64,000 nucleotides of DNA. Source: CAIXSC01 sp046349915 (GTDB lineage: Bacteria > Planctomycetota > Planctomycetia > Pirellulales > Pirellulaceae). The stretch spans positions 124,001 to 188,000 of the forward strand of contig JAXMBL010000006.1 in assembly GCA_046349915.1 (NCBI GenBank), given 5' to 3'. Shown here in pieces: positions 45,415-53,221 of the stretch (its first letter is position 1; every line of letters begins with the position of its first letter). Under the pieces are notes generated by a model, which saw nothing but the letters and a program-made list of their open reading frames with translations, did not search any database and was not told the DNA's origin. Position numbers and translations under genes: made by a program.

Positions 45415-45824
45415 GGGGAGCCTCTGGAGATAATGGAAGCTGGGTAACGACCGAGCAATGCGTCGGCCGTACTTAAGGAGTGAATAGGGGACGCAAAGAA
45501 AGTTAATGGCGCCAGCGTCTGCTCAGATCACGCCAGGAGGCGATAAACTCCCCCTAACGTTCTGCCTTGAGACTTCGACTTCCCGCCCCATCTCATGCGA
45601 ACAGCGCTTTGCCGATGGCCAGAAAGGAACTACGTCCCGCCAACCATCGCCCCATCCAACGAGGTAACCGACGGGTGGTCTTTGTAAGCCATGGCGATAG
45701 TCAATTCAACCAAAAATCGAGCGGTTGTATTGAGTATTGCGAATGATTTTCGTCAAGAGTCAGTACAGGCACGAAACTCGCTATCGCTTTCGTCACCCGC
45801 AAAGTCGCCGTGTCGAGCGACGGC
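45415..45824. other. intergenic region between adhesin gene and zwf, no gene seen
   Basis: This 410-base stretch lies upstream of the giant adhesin gene and downstream of zwf, both on the minus strand. Open frames in it are short and unsupported. It probably holds the adhesin promoter, but I cannot point to a convincing -35/-10 pair, a repeat or a terminator. Confidence 0.6.
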
Positions 45825-47279
45825 CTAATGCAGCACAGGGCAAACGTCAAACCACTCGCGTCCCTGCTGCCGCATCCACTCGACGGCCTTCTCTGGCCCC
45901 CAAGCATTCACAGGGTAAGACGACAGCGGAGGCGCCGCGGGGCTTTGCCACGCCGCCAGAATCGGATCGATGATGCCCCAAGCTAATTCCACCTCGTCGC
46001 TGCGAGCAAACAAGCTGGCGTCGCCGTTGAGTGCATCGAGCAACAGGCGCTGATAGGCCTCGGGCATCGAGCCCGAATACTGACGCGAAAACTTGAAATC
46101 GAGATCAGTCATTCGCAAACGCATGCCGGCGTCGGGCACCTTCGTTTGGAAGTGTAACTGGATGCCTTCCGCGGGCTGCACTTGAATGACCAAGCGGTTC
46201 GCATCGACGTTCTGCCGCGGCCCCTCGGGGAACAGCATGTGAGGCGGCTCGCAGAATTGAATGACAATCTGAGTCGTGCGACACGACATCGCCTTGCCGC
46301 TGCGCAAATAAAACGGCACGCCGTTCCAACGCCAGTTGTCGACGTGCAGCTTGAGCGCCGCGTAAGTCGCCGTTTGACTCTTCGGCGGCACCCCCTCTTC
46401 GTTCCGATAGCCTTCGTACTGGCCGCGAATCGTGTCGTGAGCAAAATCGGCCCCCGCCAAGGGACGCACCGACCGCAACACCTTCACCTTCTCGTCACGC
46501 ACCAAATCAGCTTCGTACCGCGCGGGCGCCTCCATGGCGGTGATCATCAGCAACTGGAGCAAGTGATTCTGGAACATGTCGCGCAGCACGCCCGCCTCAT
46601 CATAGAAGCGACCGCGCCTCCCCACCGGCACTTCCTCCGCGACCGTGATCTGCACGTGATCGATGTAGTTGCGATTCCAAATCGGCTCGAAGATGCTATT
46701 GGCGAAGCGCAACACCAACAGATTCTGCACGGTCTCCTTGCCGAGATAATGGTCGATCCGGAATATCTGCCGCTCCGAGAAGACCTGATGCAAGTCGTGA
46801 TTCAGCGCCTGAGCCGAGACAAGGTCGGCGCCAAACGGCTTCTCCACCACGATCCGCCGCGGTCCGCGCGATTCATCGGCCAGCCCCGCCGCTCCCAGGT
46901 TGGCCGCGATGCGAGCATACAGTCTCGGCAACGTCGAGAGATAATAGACTCGCGTTGAGCCAGCTTCCCCTTCAAGCCGGTCCAGCAACTCGGCGAGCTG
47001 CTGGAAATCGGCCGGATTCTCCGCGTCGCCCGGCAGGTAGTGAAGCTGTGGAGCGAACTCCGCCCACTTCTCGGAAACGAACGCCGCGCCCGCCGCTTTG
47101 GCGGTCGTACCCGCTAACTCTTCCCGCCACGAGTCGCTAGTGTGGGGCGTTCGCGAAACGCCCACCACGCGAGTCTCCTTGGGAAGCCGGCCCTTTTGAA
47201 ACAACTGAAACAGGGCCGGGACGAGCTTTCGACTCGTCAGATCTCCCGACGCGCCGAAAATGACAATCGTGTGCGGCAT
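45825..47279 (-). CDS. zwf: glucose-6-phosphate 1-dehydrogenase
   Basis: A 484-residue enzyme that oxidises glucose 6-phosphate to 6-phosphogluconolactone with NADP, the entry to the oxidative pentose phosphate pathway. The coenzyme loop is IFGASGDLTSRKL (residues 7-19) and the substrate/active-site motif RIDHYLGKETVQNLL contains the catalytic-site His and Lys. VVEKPFGADLVSA, the conserved FEPIWNRNYIDHVQI and YLRSGKAMSCR follow. GAGGA is five bases before the ATG. It is 21 bases downstream of gnd, so they form an operon. The pgl gene is not in the window. Confidence 0.96.
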   Translation of the reverse strand: MPHTIVIFGASGDLTSRKLVPALFQLFQKGRLPKETRVVGVSRTPHTSDSWREELAGTTAKAAGAAFVSEKWAEFAPQLHYLPGDAENPADFQQLAELLDRLEGEAGSTRVYYLSTLPRLYARIAANLGAAGLADESRGPRRIVVEKPFGADLVSAQALNHDLHQVFSERQIFRIDHYLGKETVQNLLVLRFANSIFEPIWNRNYIDHVQITVAEEVPVGRRGRFYDEAGVLRDMFQNHLLQLLMITAMEAPARYEADLVRDEKVKVLRSVRPLAGADFAHDTIRGQYEGYRNEEGVPPKSQTATYAALKLHVDNWRWNGVPFYLRSGKAMSCRTTQIVIQFCEPPHMLFPEGPRQNVDANRLVIQVQPAEGIQLHFQTKVPDAGMRLRMTDLDFKFSRQYSGSMPEAYQRLLLDALNGDASLFARSDEVELAWGIIDPILAAWQSPAAPPLSSYPVNAWGPEKAVEWMRQQGREWFDVCPVLH

Positions 47280-47300
47280 CGAATCCTCGAACGTATCAGG

Positions 47301-48749
47301 TCAGGCGCGCGGAGTGCGTCGCTTGGCAATCCAATCGGTGTGAAACACACCCGAGACATCGGTGCGTTGATAAGTGTGAGCGCCGAAGTAGTCGCGTTGG
47401 GCTTGCAACAGATTCGCCGGCAACGACGCTCGACGGTAACTGTCGTAGTACGCCAACGCCGTGCTGAAGGCCGGAACCGGCAAGCCCATTTGAGTCGCCA
47501 CGACGATCACTTCGCGCCACGCCGCTTGCCCCTTCTGCACGGCTTCCGTGAAGTACGGGAAGAGTAGCAGGTTCTCCAGATTTGGCTGAGCGTCGAAGGC
47601 TTCCTTGATGCGGTCGAGGAACTGAGCGCGAATGATGCAACCGCCTCGCCACAAAAGTGCACAGTCGCCGTAGTTCAACGGCCAATCGTGCTCCTTCGCG
47701 GCGGCCTGCAATTGCACGAACCCCTGCGCGTAGCTGCAAATCTTCGAAGCATAAAGGGCTTGCCGCACCGCCTCGATAAACGCCTTGCGATCCGCGATCT
47801 TGACCGCGCCCGCCGGCGGACCCTGCAACACCTTGCTCGCCCGCACTCGAGCTTCCTTGACTGCGGACAGGCACCGAGCGTACACGGCGGAAGTCACCAG
47901 CGTGCTGGGAACTCCCAGGTCCAACGCCAACTGACTCATCCACTTGCCCGTCCCCTTGGCGCCCGCGGCATCCAGGATCTTGTCGACCAACTCGCCCGAG
48001 CCTTGATCGTCCGCGACGCTGAAAATGTCGCGAGAAATCTCAATCAGGTAACTCTGGAGCTCGCCCCGATTCCAGTCATCGAAGACGTCGTACAGCTCGG
48101 CGTTCGACAGCCCCAATGCATCCTTCAGCATCAGATAGGCCTCACAGATCAACTGCATGTCGCCGTATTCGATGCCGTTGTGGACCATCTTGACGTAGTG
48201 TCCCGCGCCACGCGGTCCCACCCATTCGCAGCAAGGGATGTCCCCCTGCGGCCCCACCTTGGCTGCGATCGCTTGAAAGATCGGCTTGATGAACGGCCAA
48301 GCATCCCGGCTTCCACCTGGCATCAAGCTGGGCCCCTTCAAGGCCCCCTCTTCGCCGCCCGATACCCCCGAACCGACGTACAACAAGCCTTTGGCTTCGA
48401 TCTCTTTCGTGCGCCGCTCGGTATTCGTGTAATGTTCGTTGCCGCCGTCGATGATGATGTCGCCCGGTTCGAGCAGCGGGGTCAATTGAGCGATCAGTTC
48501 ATCGACCGCAACTCCGGCCTTCACCAGCATCATCACCTTGCGGGGACGCTTCAGCTTCCCGACCAATTCAGCCACGCTGTGACAGCCGACGAACTGCTTG
48601 CCAGCGGCTCGGCCCTGAATGAAAGCGTCCACTTTATCGACGCTGCGGTTAAATACCGCGACGCGAAATCCGCGACTCTCGACATTCAGAGCCAGGTTTT
48701 CGCCCATCACCGCCAAACCAATCAAGCCAAAATCGCAATCCGCGCTCAT
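47301..48749 (-). CDS. gnd: 6-phosphogluconate dehydrogenase, decarboxylating
   Basis: A 482-residue enzyme that converts 6-phosphogluconate to ribulose 5-phosphate with NADP reduction and CO2 release. The start at 48749 gives MSADCDFGLIGLAVMGENLALN, in which GLAVMGENL is the coenzyme loop; a longer frame adds 25 residues without homology. Signature motifs are GSGVSGGEEGALKGPSLMPGG, YVKMVHNGIEYGDMQ (Lys and Asn-Gly of the catalytic site) and GTGKW. The C-terminal domain is full length, as in the 470-residue class. It is the first gene of gnd-zwf, supplying NADPH and pentose phosphates. The region upstream is shared with the alpha-CTD gene on the other strand. Confidence 0.97.
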   Translation of the reverse strand: MSADCDFGLIGLAVMGENLALNVESRGFRVAVFNRSVDKVDAFIQGRAAGKQFVGCHSVAELVGKLKRPRKVMMLVKAGVAVDELIAQLTPLLEPGDIIIDGGNEHYTNTERRTKEIEAKGLLYVGSGVSGGEEGALKGPSLMPGGSRDAWPFIKPIFQAIAAKVGPQGDIPCCEWVGPRGAGHYVKMVHNGIEYGDMQLICEAYLMLKDALGLSNAELYDVFDDWNRGELQSYLIEISRDIFSVADDQGSGELVDKILDAAGAKGTGKWMSQLALDLGVPSTLVTSAVYARCLSAVKEARVRASKVLQGPPAGAVKIADRKAFIEAVRQALYASKICSYAQGFVQLQAAAKEHDWPLNYGDCALLWRGGCIIRAQFLDRIKEAFDAQPNLENLLLFPYFTEAVQKGQAAWREVIVVATQMGLPVPAFSTALAYYDSYRRASLPANLLQAQRDYFGAHTYQRTDVSGVFHTDWIAKRRTPRA

Positions 48750-48867
48750 GGAGTCGTCCGCACCATTGGGAGATTTACAAGAAAGGATGACGGGGTCCGG
48801 CCCGGAACTCGCCGCCGTCAGCAACGCCGACTTGTAGGATTCTAGCCGTGCCGCGCCAGTCGAGCAA

Positions 48868-48958
48868 TGCTAGCGTTGCTAGCGTCCGGCGACGGGAAAA
48901 TTTGCATTTCTGGCCCCGTAACGCTAGTCGAAATTCGGTCGTTTACGTTATATTCGAC
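48868..48958 (+). promoter_or_regulatory. possible operator/promoter region of the alpha-CTD gene
   Basis: TGCTAGCGT occurs twice head to tail (48868-48885), and its inverse core ACGCTAG appears at about 48921-48927. A separate inverted pair GTCGAA (48927-48932) and TTCGAC (48953-48958) encloses TATATT (48949-48954), which could be a -10 box; no matching -35 is obvious. It lies 60-150 bases upstream of the alpha-CTD start and behind the gnd start on the other strand. Regulation is inferred from repeat symmetry only. Confidence 0.35.
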
Positions 48959-49018
48959 CCCGGTTGGCCTAGATGGAGTCTAGGCCGTTTCGCTCTATTC
49001 GCAGGGAGGGTTCACGCT

Positions 49019-49285
49019 ATGGCCGTTACTCGCATTCCGCTCAGCGCCCAGGAAGAACAGCAACGAAATCTGCTCGAGAAACTGGAACTCAGCACGGCGG
49101 AAATCGGACTGACCGTCCGCACCACGAACTGCCTCGAGGAACGCGGCATCTTCACCGTCCGCGATCTGCTCCAATGCACTCGCGATGATCTGTTGAGCAT
49201 CTCGAACTTCGGCGAGAAAACTCTCGAGGAAGTCTACAAGTCGCTCGACAAGATCGGCTTCCGACGCCCGCCGAAAGCCAAGTAA
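49019..49285 (+). CDS. stand-alone RNA polymerase alpha C-terminal domain protein
   Basis: An 88-residue protein that is entirely an alpha-CTD: LELSTAEIGLTVRTTNCLEERGI then FTVRDLLQCTRDDLLSISNFGEK and a final helix (each shortened here). By alignment with E. coli RpoA, Arg34 corresponds to Arg265, Asn63 to Asn294, Gly65 to Gly296, Lys67 to Lys298, and Thr68 replaces Ser299. These are the residues that bind UP-element DNA, so DNA binding is probably kept. There is no alpha N-terminal domain, so it cannot assemble into the polymerase as alpha does. The ATG at 49019 has GGGAGG ten bases upstream; the earlier in-frame starts add unrelated sequence. Free alpha-CTD proteins are known in planctomycetes, but their role is not established. 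Confidence 0.9.
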   Translation: MAVTRIPLSAQEEQQRNLLEKLELSTAEIGLTVRTTNCLEERGIFTVRDLLQCTRDDLLSISNFGEKTLEEVYKSLDKIGFRRPPKAK

Positions 49286-49383
49286 GCTCGAGCAGCACTC
49301 GCTTGGACCGCCGACCGATCCCGCGGGGGCTTCACCAGAGTTCCCCCCCCTTGGGATGCACACGTTTCTGGCTCGCAAACCCG

Positions 49384-50673
49384 CTACTTTGCGGCCGAAA
49401 CATCCAAGCAAATCAGTTCGCCGCCGCTTCCGCCGCGGCGGTTCGTCCGCAGATACAGCTTGCCCGCCGACAACGCGGGCAAGGCTCGCACCGAGACTCG
49501 CCCCACACTCCCCTCCCCCAACTTCTTAAACGCTACAGGGGAGGCGGCTGCCAACAGCACTCGACCGTCCGTCGCGACAATCACCAATTTGTCCTGAGCG
49601 CGAATGGCATTGGCGACGCCAAAACCCGGCTCGCTCCAGGCCACCTTCCCCGACTTCGCTTCGATGCAGCGAAATTCGGCTTGGCCGATGTCTTCGCGAC
49701 CATGAGTGCCATACAGATACCCTTGATACGCAACCGGTGTGCTGTACTGGCTCGACATCGTATCGTCGTTCGCCCATAACTCGACGGGCGCCGCTCCCTT
49801 CCAATCGCGAAGCACGGCGCCAATTCCGTAGCTGGCGGTCAAGAACAACTGCCCATCAACCACCAACGGCGTGGCCGCGTTGACGGTCGGACCTCGCTTG
49901 CCAAACGGGAACCGAAACAACTCCTTTCCCGAGGCAGGGTCCACGGCGACGCAATGCAAGCGAGTGACAAAGATCGCGATCGATTGTTTTTCGCGAGTAA
50001 TCACGGTGGGTGCGGAATAACTCGCGTCGTCCTCGCCGGCCTGCCAGACAGTTTTACCCGTGTCGAGAGCTAGCGCCACGATCCCAGCCTTAGGGCGTCC
50101 GCCAGCATTCACCAGCACTCGATTTTCGACCACTACCGGCGAACTCCCCGCGCCAAAATAACCTTCGTCCGCGCGGAACTCGGCGGCGATCGAGCGGCTC
50201 CAGCGCACCTTGCCATCCGTGAGCGAGACGCAATGCAGCTCACCGGCGGCGCCGTAGGCCACCACGGCATTTTCGGCGATCGTGGGGACGCATCGCGGTC
50301 CAGTATCGCCATTCGGGTCGTAGCCGCCTCGATAAGTGGCGGGGAAGTCTCGTCGCCAAAGGCTTTTTCCCGAGTCTCGATCAAAGGCTTCTAGACGCTC
50401 GCCCTCGGCCACTCGATGGAAAACCACGATCCGATTGCCCACGACAGCGGGCCCCGCATAACCCTCGCCCACCGGTGTACGCCAAACCACCGAGGGACCC
50501 GCGGCCGGCCAGGTCGCGGGCAGCTGTTCCGCCGCCGCCGTTCCGTCACGTTGAGGCCCCAGGATTTGCGGCCAATCGCCGGCGAGCGCCACGGAGGAAC
50601 CGCGGGGCGAAAGTAGCGAAAGGGCGATGACGGGGAGAAACGTTGCGAGGCGTGCGAGGTGGGTTGAGTTCAC
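49384..50673 (-). CDS. secreted PQQ-like (BamB-type) beta-propeller protein
   Basis: A 429-residue protein with a GTG start at 50673. A signal peptide covers residues 1-30 (LARLATFLPVIALSLLSP, ends near VALAG). The body is a propeller of PQQ-type blades with the repeat pattern AxDxxTGKxxW: AFDRDSGKSLWRRDF, SLTDGKVRWSR, ALDTGKTVWQAG, AVDPASGKELFRF and CIEAKSGKVAWSEPG. It begins DWPQILGPQRDGTA, typical of the planctomycete family of such proteins. No cofactor ligands are identified, so it may be structural or a binding protein rather than a dehydrogenase. It is divergent from the operon at 50828. Confidence 0.92.
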   Translation of the reverse strand: MNSTHLARLATFLPVIALSLLSPRGSSVALAGDWPQILGPQRDGTAAAEQLPATWPAAGPSVVWRTPVGEGYAGPAVVGNRIVVFHRVAEGERLEAFDRDSGKSLWRRDFPATYRGGYDPNGDTGPRCVPTIAENAVVAYGAAGELHCVSLTDGKVRWSRSIAAEFRADEGYFGAGSSPVVVENRVLVNAGGRPKAGIVALALDTGKTVWQAGEDDASYSAPTVITREKQSIAIFVTRLHCVAVDPASGKELFRFPFGKRGPTVNAATPLVVDGQLFLTASYGIGAVLRDWKGAAPVELWANDDTMSSQYSTPVAYQGYLYGTHGREDIGQAEFRCIEAKSGKVAWSEPGFGVANAIRAQDKLVIVATDGRVLLAAASPVAFKKLGEGSVGRVSVRALPALSAGKLYLRTNRRGGSGGELICLDVSAAK

Positions 50674-50827
50674 GGGAAAATCCCTTCCTGAACGGCGAGG
50701 GGTCGCGGCACGGCGTAGCTTTCGCGACCGATTGGAGTAGAATGCCTCGGGGTCGTCAAGCCGCGCTCACGGGCTTCATTGCCGCAGTCAGAGCGTTGCC
50801 GTCGATGTCACTCAGCGGGATTCAGGG

Positions 50828-51934
50828 ATGGTTAGGACCACTCTTCGCAGACGTTTTCGCTGGTGGCCGAAGAAACGCGGCGCTCGGCGCACAGGCTCCC
50901 GACTACTCGGCAGCCTCGGCGAGGCGGCGTTTTATGGACTGCTGTTTCTACTGGGAGCGGTCGCTCTCGCCTCTTTATTGGCCGCCCAATTCGGCGGCCC
51001 GCAAGCCGATATTTTGCGAATGGGGTTCGGCTTCGGTTTTTGGGTCCTGGTGCTCGTCCTCGGCTCGTTCCTGTTGCTGGGAGGCGGTGGTTTCGCCTAC
51101 GCCATCCTGCGTTTCGGCACCTCGCAAGAACGGCGAGCCGCGATCGCCAAACGGGCCGCGAATATGGATTTAATCACGGAGGCGATCATTCAGCCTCGTG
51201 ATTACCCCTTCTTGCCCAGCGACCATGACCTGGTCAACAGCCCGGGCATCAAGCTGGCCTATCGACTCCCCACCAACCAATCTCCCGGCTGGCAACTTGG
51301 CGCCGCCGCGATTTTTTGCCTCCTCTGGAGCGGCTTGGCCGCGGCATTGCTCGTGCTCGCCGTCAACCAACACATCGCCCGCCGTCCCGACTGGCTGCTG
51401 ACCGTCATCGTGTTTCCGTTCTTGGGAGTAGCGGCTTGGTCGATTAAGTACTTCTTCCGCCAGATGAGCGCCTTGACGGTCCTGGGACCGACGATTGTCG
51501 AAATCAGTCGCAACACTCTGCGGCCGGGGCAAACCTGCGAGGTCTATTTCGCGCAGAGCGGCCACGTCAACCTTGCTCGCATCGCCCTCTCGCTGGTGTG
51601 CGAAGAGGAGGCCACTTACCAACAGGGGACCGATCTACGAGTCGAACGGCATCGAGTGGTCGATCACCCGTTGATCGAGGAGTCACGGGTCGAATTGGTA
51701 GCCGGCGTCCCCTACGAAAAACGCCTGGAATTCGTGATTCCCGTAACCGCCATGCATTCGTTCCACTCGTCTCATAACCGCGTGCTTTGGACTTTGGTCG
51801 CGTCAGCTCGCCCCGAGGGACGACCTGCTTTCGTTCGCGCGTTTCCGCTCGTGGTTTACCCGCCAGCCACGCTGTCGCAAGATACGCCGGAATGTGCCGC
51901 GCCGCGCTCCTCGCCGCGAGTGATCGCCACATGA
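50828..51934 (+). CDS. membrane protein with C-terminal arrestin-like beta-sandwich
   Basis: A 368-residue protein. The N-terminal half has four membrane segments: AAFYGLLFLLGAVALASLLA, a second around FGFGFWVLVLVLGSFLLLGG, and two in the middle (AAIFCLLWSGLAAALLVLAV and LLTVIVFPFLGVAAWSIKYF). The C-terminal 140 residues form beta strands with LRPGQTCEVYF, LSLVCEEEATY, VPYEKRLEFVIPV and SFHSSHNRVLWTLVASA, a pattern like the arrestin or Spo0M-type sandwich. No enzyme motif is seen. The stop overlaps the next ATG (ATGA), so the next protein, itself a small beta-sandwich, is translated with it. Confidence 0.78.
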   Translation: MVRTTLRRRFRWWPKKRGARRTGSRLLGSLGEAAFYGLLFLLGAVALASLLAAQFGGPQADILRMGFGFGFWVLVLVLGSFLLLGGGGFAYAILRFGTSQERRAAIAKRAANMDLITEAIIQPRDYPFLPSDHDLVNSPGIKLAYRLPTNQSPGWQLGAAAIFCLLWSGLAAALLVLAVNQHIARRPDWLLTVIVFPFLGVAAWSIKYFFRQMSALTVLGPTIVEISRNTLRPGQTCEVYFAQSGHVNLARIALSLVCEEEATYQQGTDLRVERHRVVDHPLIEESRVELVAGVPYEKRLEFVIPVTAMHSFHSSHNRVLWTLVASARPEGRPAFVRAFPLVVYPPATLSQDTPECAAPRSSPRVIAT

Positions 51935-52389
51935 AGCCGCTCATCAGCTTGCAACTCCAGCAGCCAAGAAGCGTCTACTGGCCAGGGGAAACGCTGGAGT
52001 GCCGCTACCAAATCGACGCCATTGCCCCTGAGGAGATTCAATCCGTCGAGGCATCGGTCCTGTGGTACTCGGAGGGGAAAGGCGAGCCCGATCTTGCGGT
52101 GCATGCGTTCCAACGACGCACGCCGGCCGACGCTGCTGATCGCGATCTTCGCCGACTTGCCAGCGTCGAAACGGTCCTCCCCAACAGCCCGCTCAGCTAT
52201 AGCGGCGTGATTCTGAAGATCCGCTGGTGCGTGCGAGTGCGAGTGTTTTGGGGAAAAGGGAAGGTAGAAACAGCCGAGCTTCCCTTCCAACTGGGAGACG
52301 TTCCCACGCCTCAAGATCGCGCCGAGGAGAACTCAACAGAGATCTCATCATCCACCGCGGATTCCGCCCCGACAACCAAAGACGATTGA
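51931..52389 (+). CDS. small arrestin-like beta-sandwich protein
   Basis: A 152-residue protein whose ATG at 51931 overlaps the previous stop. A longer frame starting at 51787 would run inside the upstream gene and is not used. The sequence ISLQLQQPRSVYWPGETLEC, YQIDAI, ASVLWYSEGKGEPDL and LPNSPLSYSGVILKIRW has the alternating hydrophobic pattern and the LPxSPLSYxG turn often found in arrestin-like beta-sandwich proteins. No signal peptide or membrane segment is present. It probably works with the membrane protein encoded just before it. No family name can be proven without a structure search. Confidence 0.68.
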   Translation: MKPLISLQLQQPRSVYWPGETLECRYQIDAIAPEEIQSVEASVLWYSEGKGEPDLAVHAFQRRTPADAADRDLRRLASVETVLPNSPLSYSGVILKIRWCVRVRVFWGKGKVETAELPFQLGDVPTPQDRAEENSTEISSSTADSAPTTKDD

Positions 52390-52405
52390 TTCGTTTGGCG
52401 TCCGC

Positions 52406-53119
52406 ATGACGAAGCCAACGCACACCCGAGCGCAACCGCTCGACGAGCCAGACTCGCCACCCCAGTTAAGTGCTCGGGTAGACAGTTCACGAAGTGTACC
52501 GCTGCGGGATTCCAATCCCTTCGCGACCTCGCGTGTCCAACCTGGCGCGATTCCCTTCCTGTTCGAGCCGGAAGAGTCTCTGGAAAGCCTACTGGACCGG
52601 CTAGCCCGAAACGGTCGCCGCGGCCAAATTATTGGGCCTCATGGAGTTGGGAAGTCCACGCTTCTGATGGCGTTGGCTCGCCAGCTCGCCGCAAACGGCG
52701 ACCTAGTGGAGCTGCGCCGCATCGGCCCCACTCGATCCGCCTCCCGCCAAGATACCTGGGGAACGGCTGCGTCTGCCGACAAAAGTCGACGAAAGTGGCT
52801 CTTGGTCGATGGCTGGGAACAAGTGGCTGGCTGGCGCCGTAAGTGGCTGGCGTGGCGCATGAGTCGACGGGACCGCGGGCTGGTCGTGACCTGCCATACC
52901 GATTGTGGTTTGCCCGAATTGGCTTGCTTAACAGTCGATCCACATCGCTTGGCTCTCGTAGTCTCCCAGTTGATGGCAGGCTTCCCCCCCTTGATTGGCG
53001 AGTCTGATGTGCTGGAACTGTGGCGGCTTCACCCGACAAATGCTCGGGAAATCTTGTTCGGATTGTACGATTTGTACGAGGTGCGCCGACGCTCGAATCC
53101 GACGGGCGACCGTTCTTGA
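52406..53119 (+). CDS. P-loop ATPase-like protein of unknown function
   Basis: A 237-residue protein starting 16 bases after the previous gene. Walker A is GPHGVGKST (residues 77-85) and a hydrophobic strand ending LLVD (132-135) is a plausible Walker B. The part before is poorly ordered (Pro and Ser rich). After Walker B come RRKWLAWRMSRRD and strands VVTCHTD and LACLTVD. It resembles AAA-type or STAND-type nucleotide switch domains, but the arginine finger cannot be assigned. It closes the operon with the two beta-sandwich proteins. A role as a gated or energised component is inference. Confidence 0.68.
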   Translation: MTKPTHTRAQPLDEPDSPPQLSARVDSSRSVPLRDSNPFATSRVQPGAIPFLFEPEESLESLLDRLARNGRRGQIIGPHGVGKSTLLMALARQLAANGDLVELRRIGPTRSASRQDTWGTAASADKSRRKWLLVDGWEQVAGWRRKWLAWRMSRRDRGLVVTCHTDCGLPELACLTVDPHRLALVVSQLMAGFPPLIGESDVLELWRLHPTNAREILFGLYDLYEVRRRSNPTGDRS

Positions 53120-53138
53120 GCTTTTTTCGGATTTTTTT
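53096..53138 (+). terminator. weak terminator after the P-loop gene
   Basis: AATCCGA (53096-53102) pairs with TCGGATT (53127-53133), followed by five more T residues. The stem overlaps the last codons and stop of the P-loop gene; the loop is long (24 bases), so strength is uncertain. Confidence 0.4.
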
Positions 53139-53221
53139 CTAACGCAACCCATTCCTCTCTAGGTAGGCTGGCATAGGATTCAACGGGTTGTATCGGATCC
53201 GGCGGAAAAGGCAGGTCGCAG

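Noticed and set aside
47688..48845. Plus-strand frame of 385 codons opposite gnd
   Set aside because: It is antisense to the well-conserved 6-phosphogluconate dehydrogenase and has no family features.
48868..48885. Insertion-sequence target duplication
   Set aside because: The two 9-mers are adjacent with no element between them.
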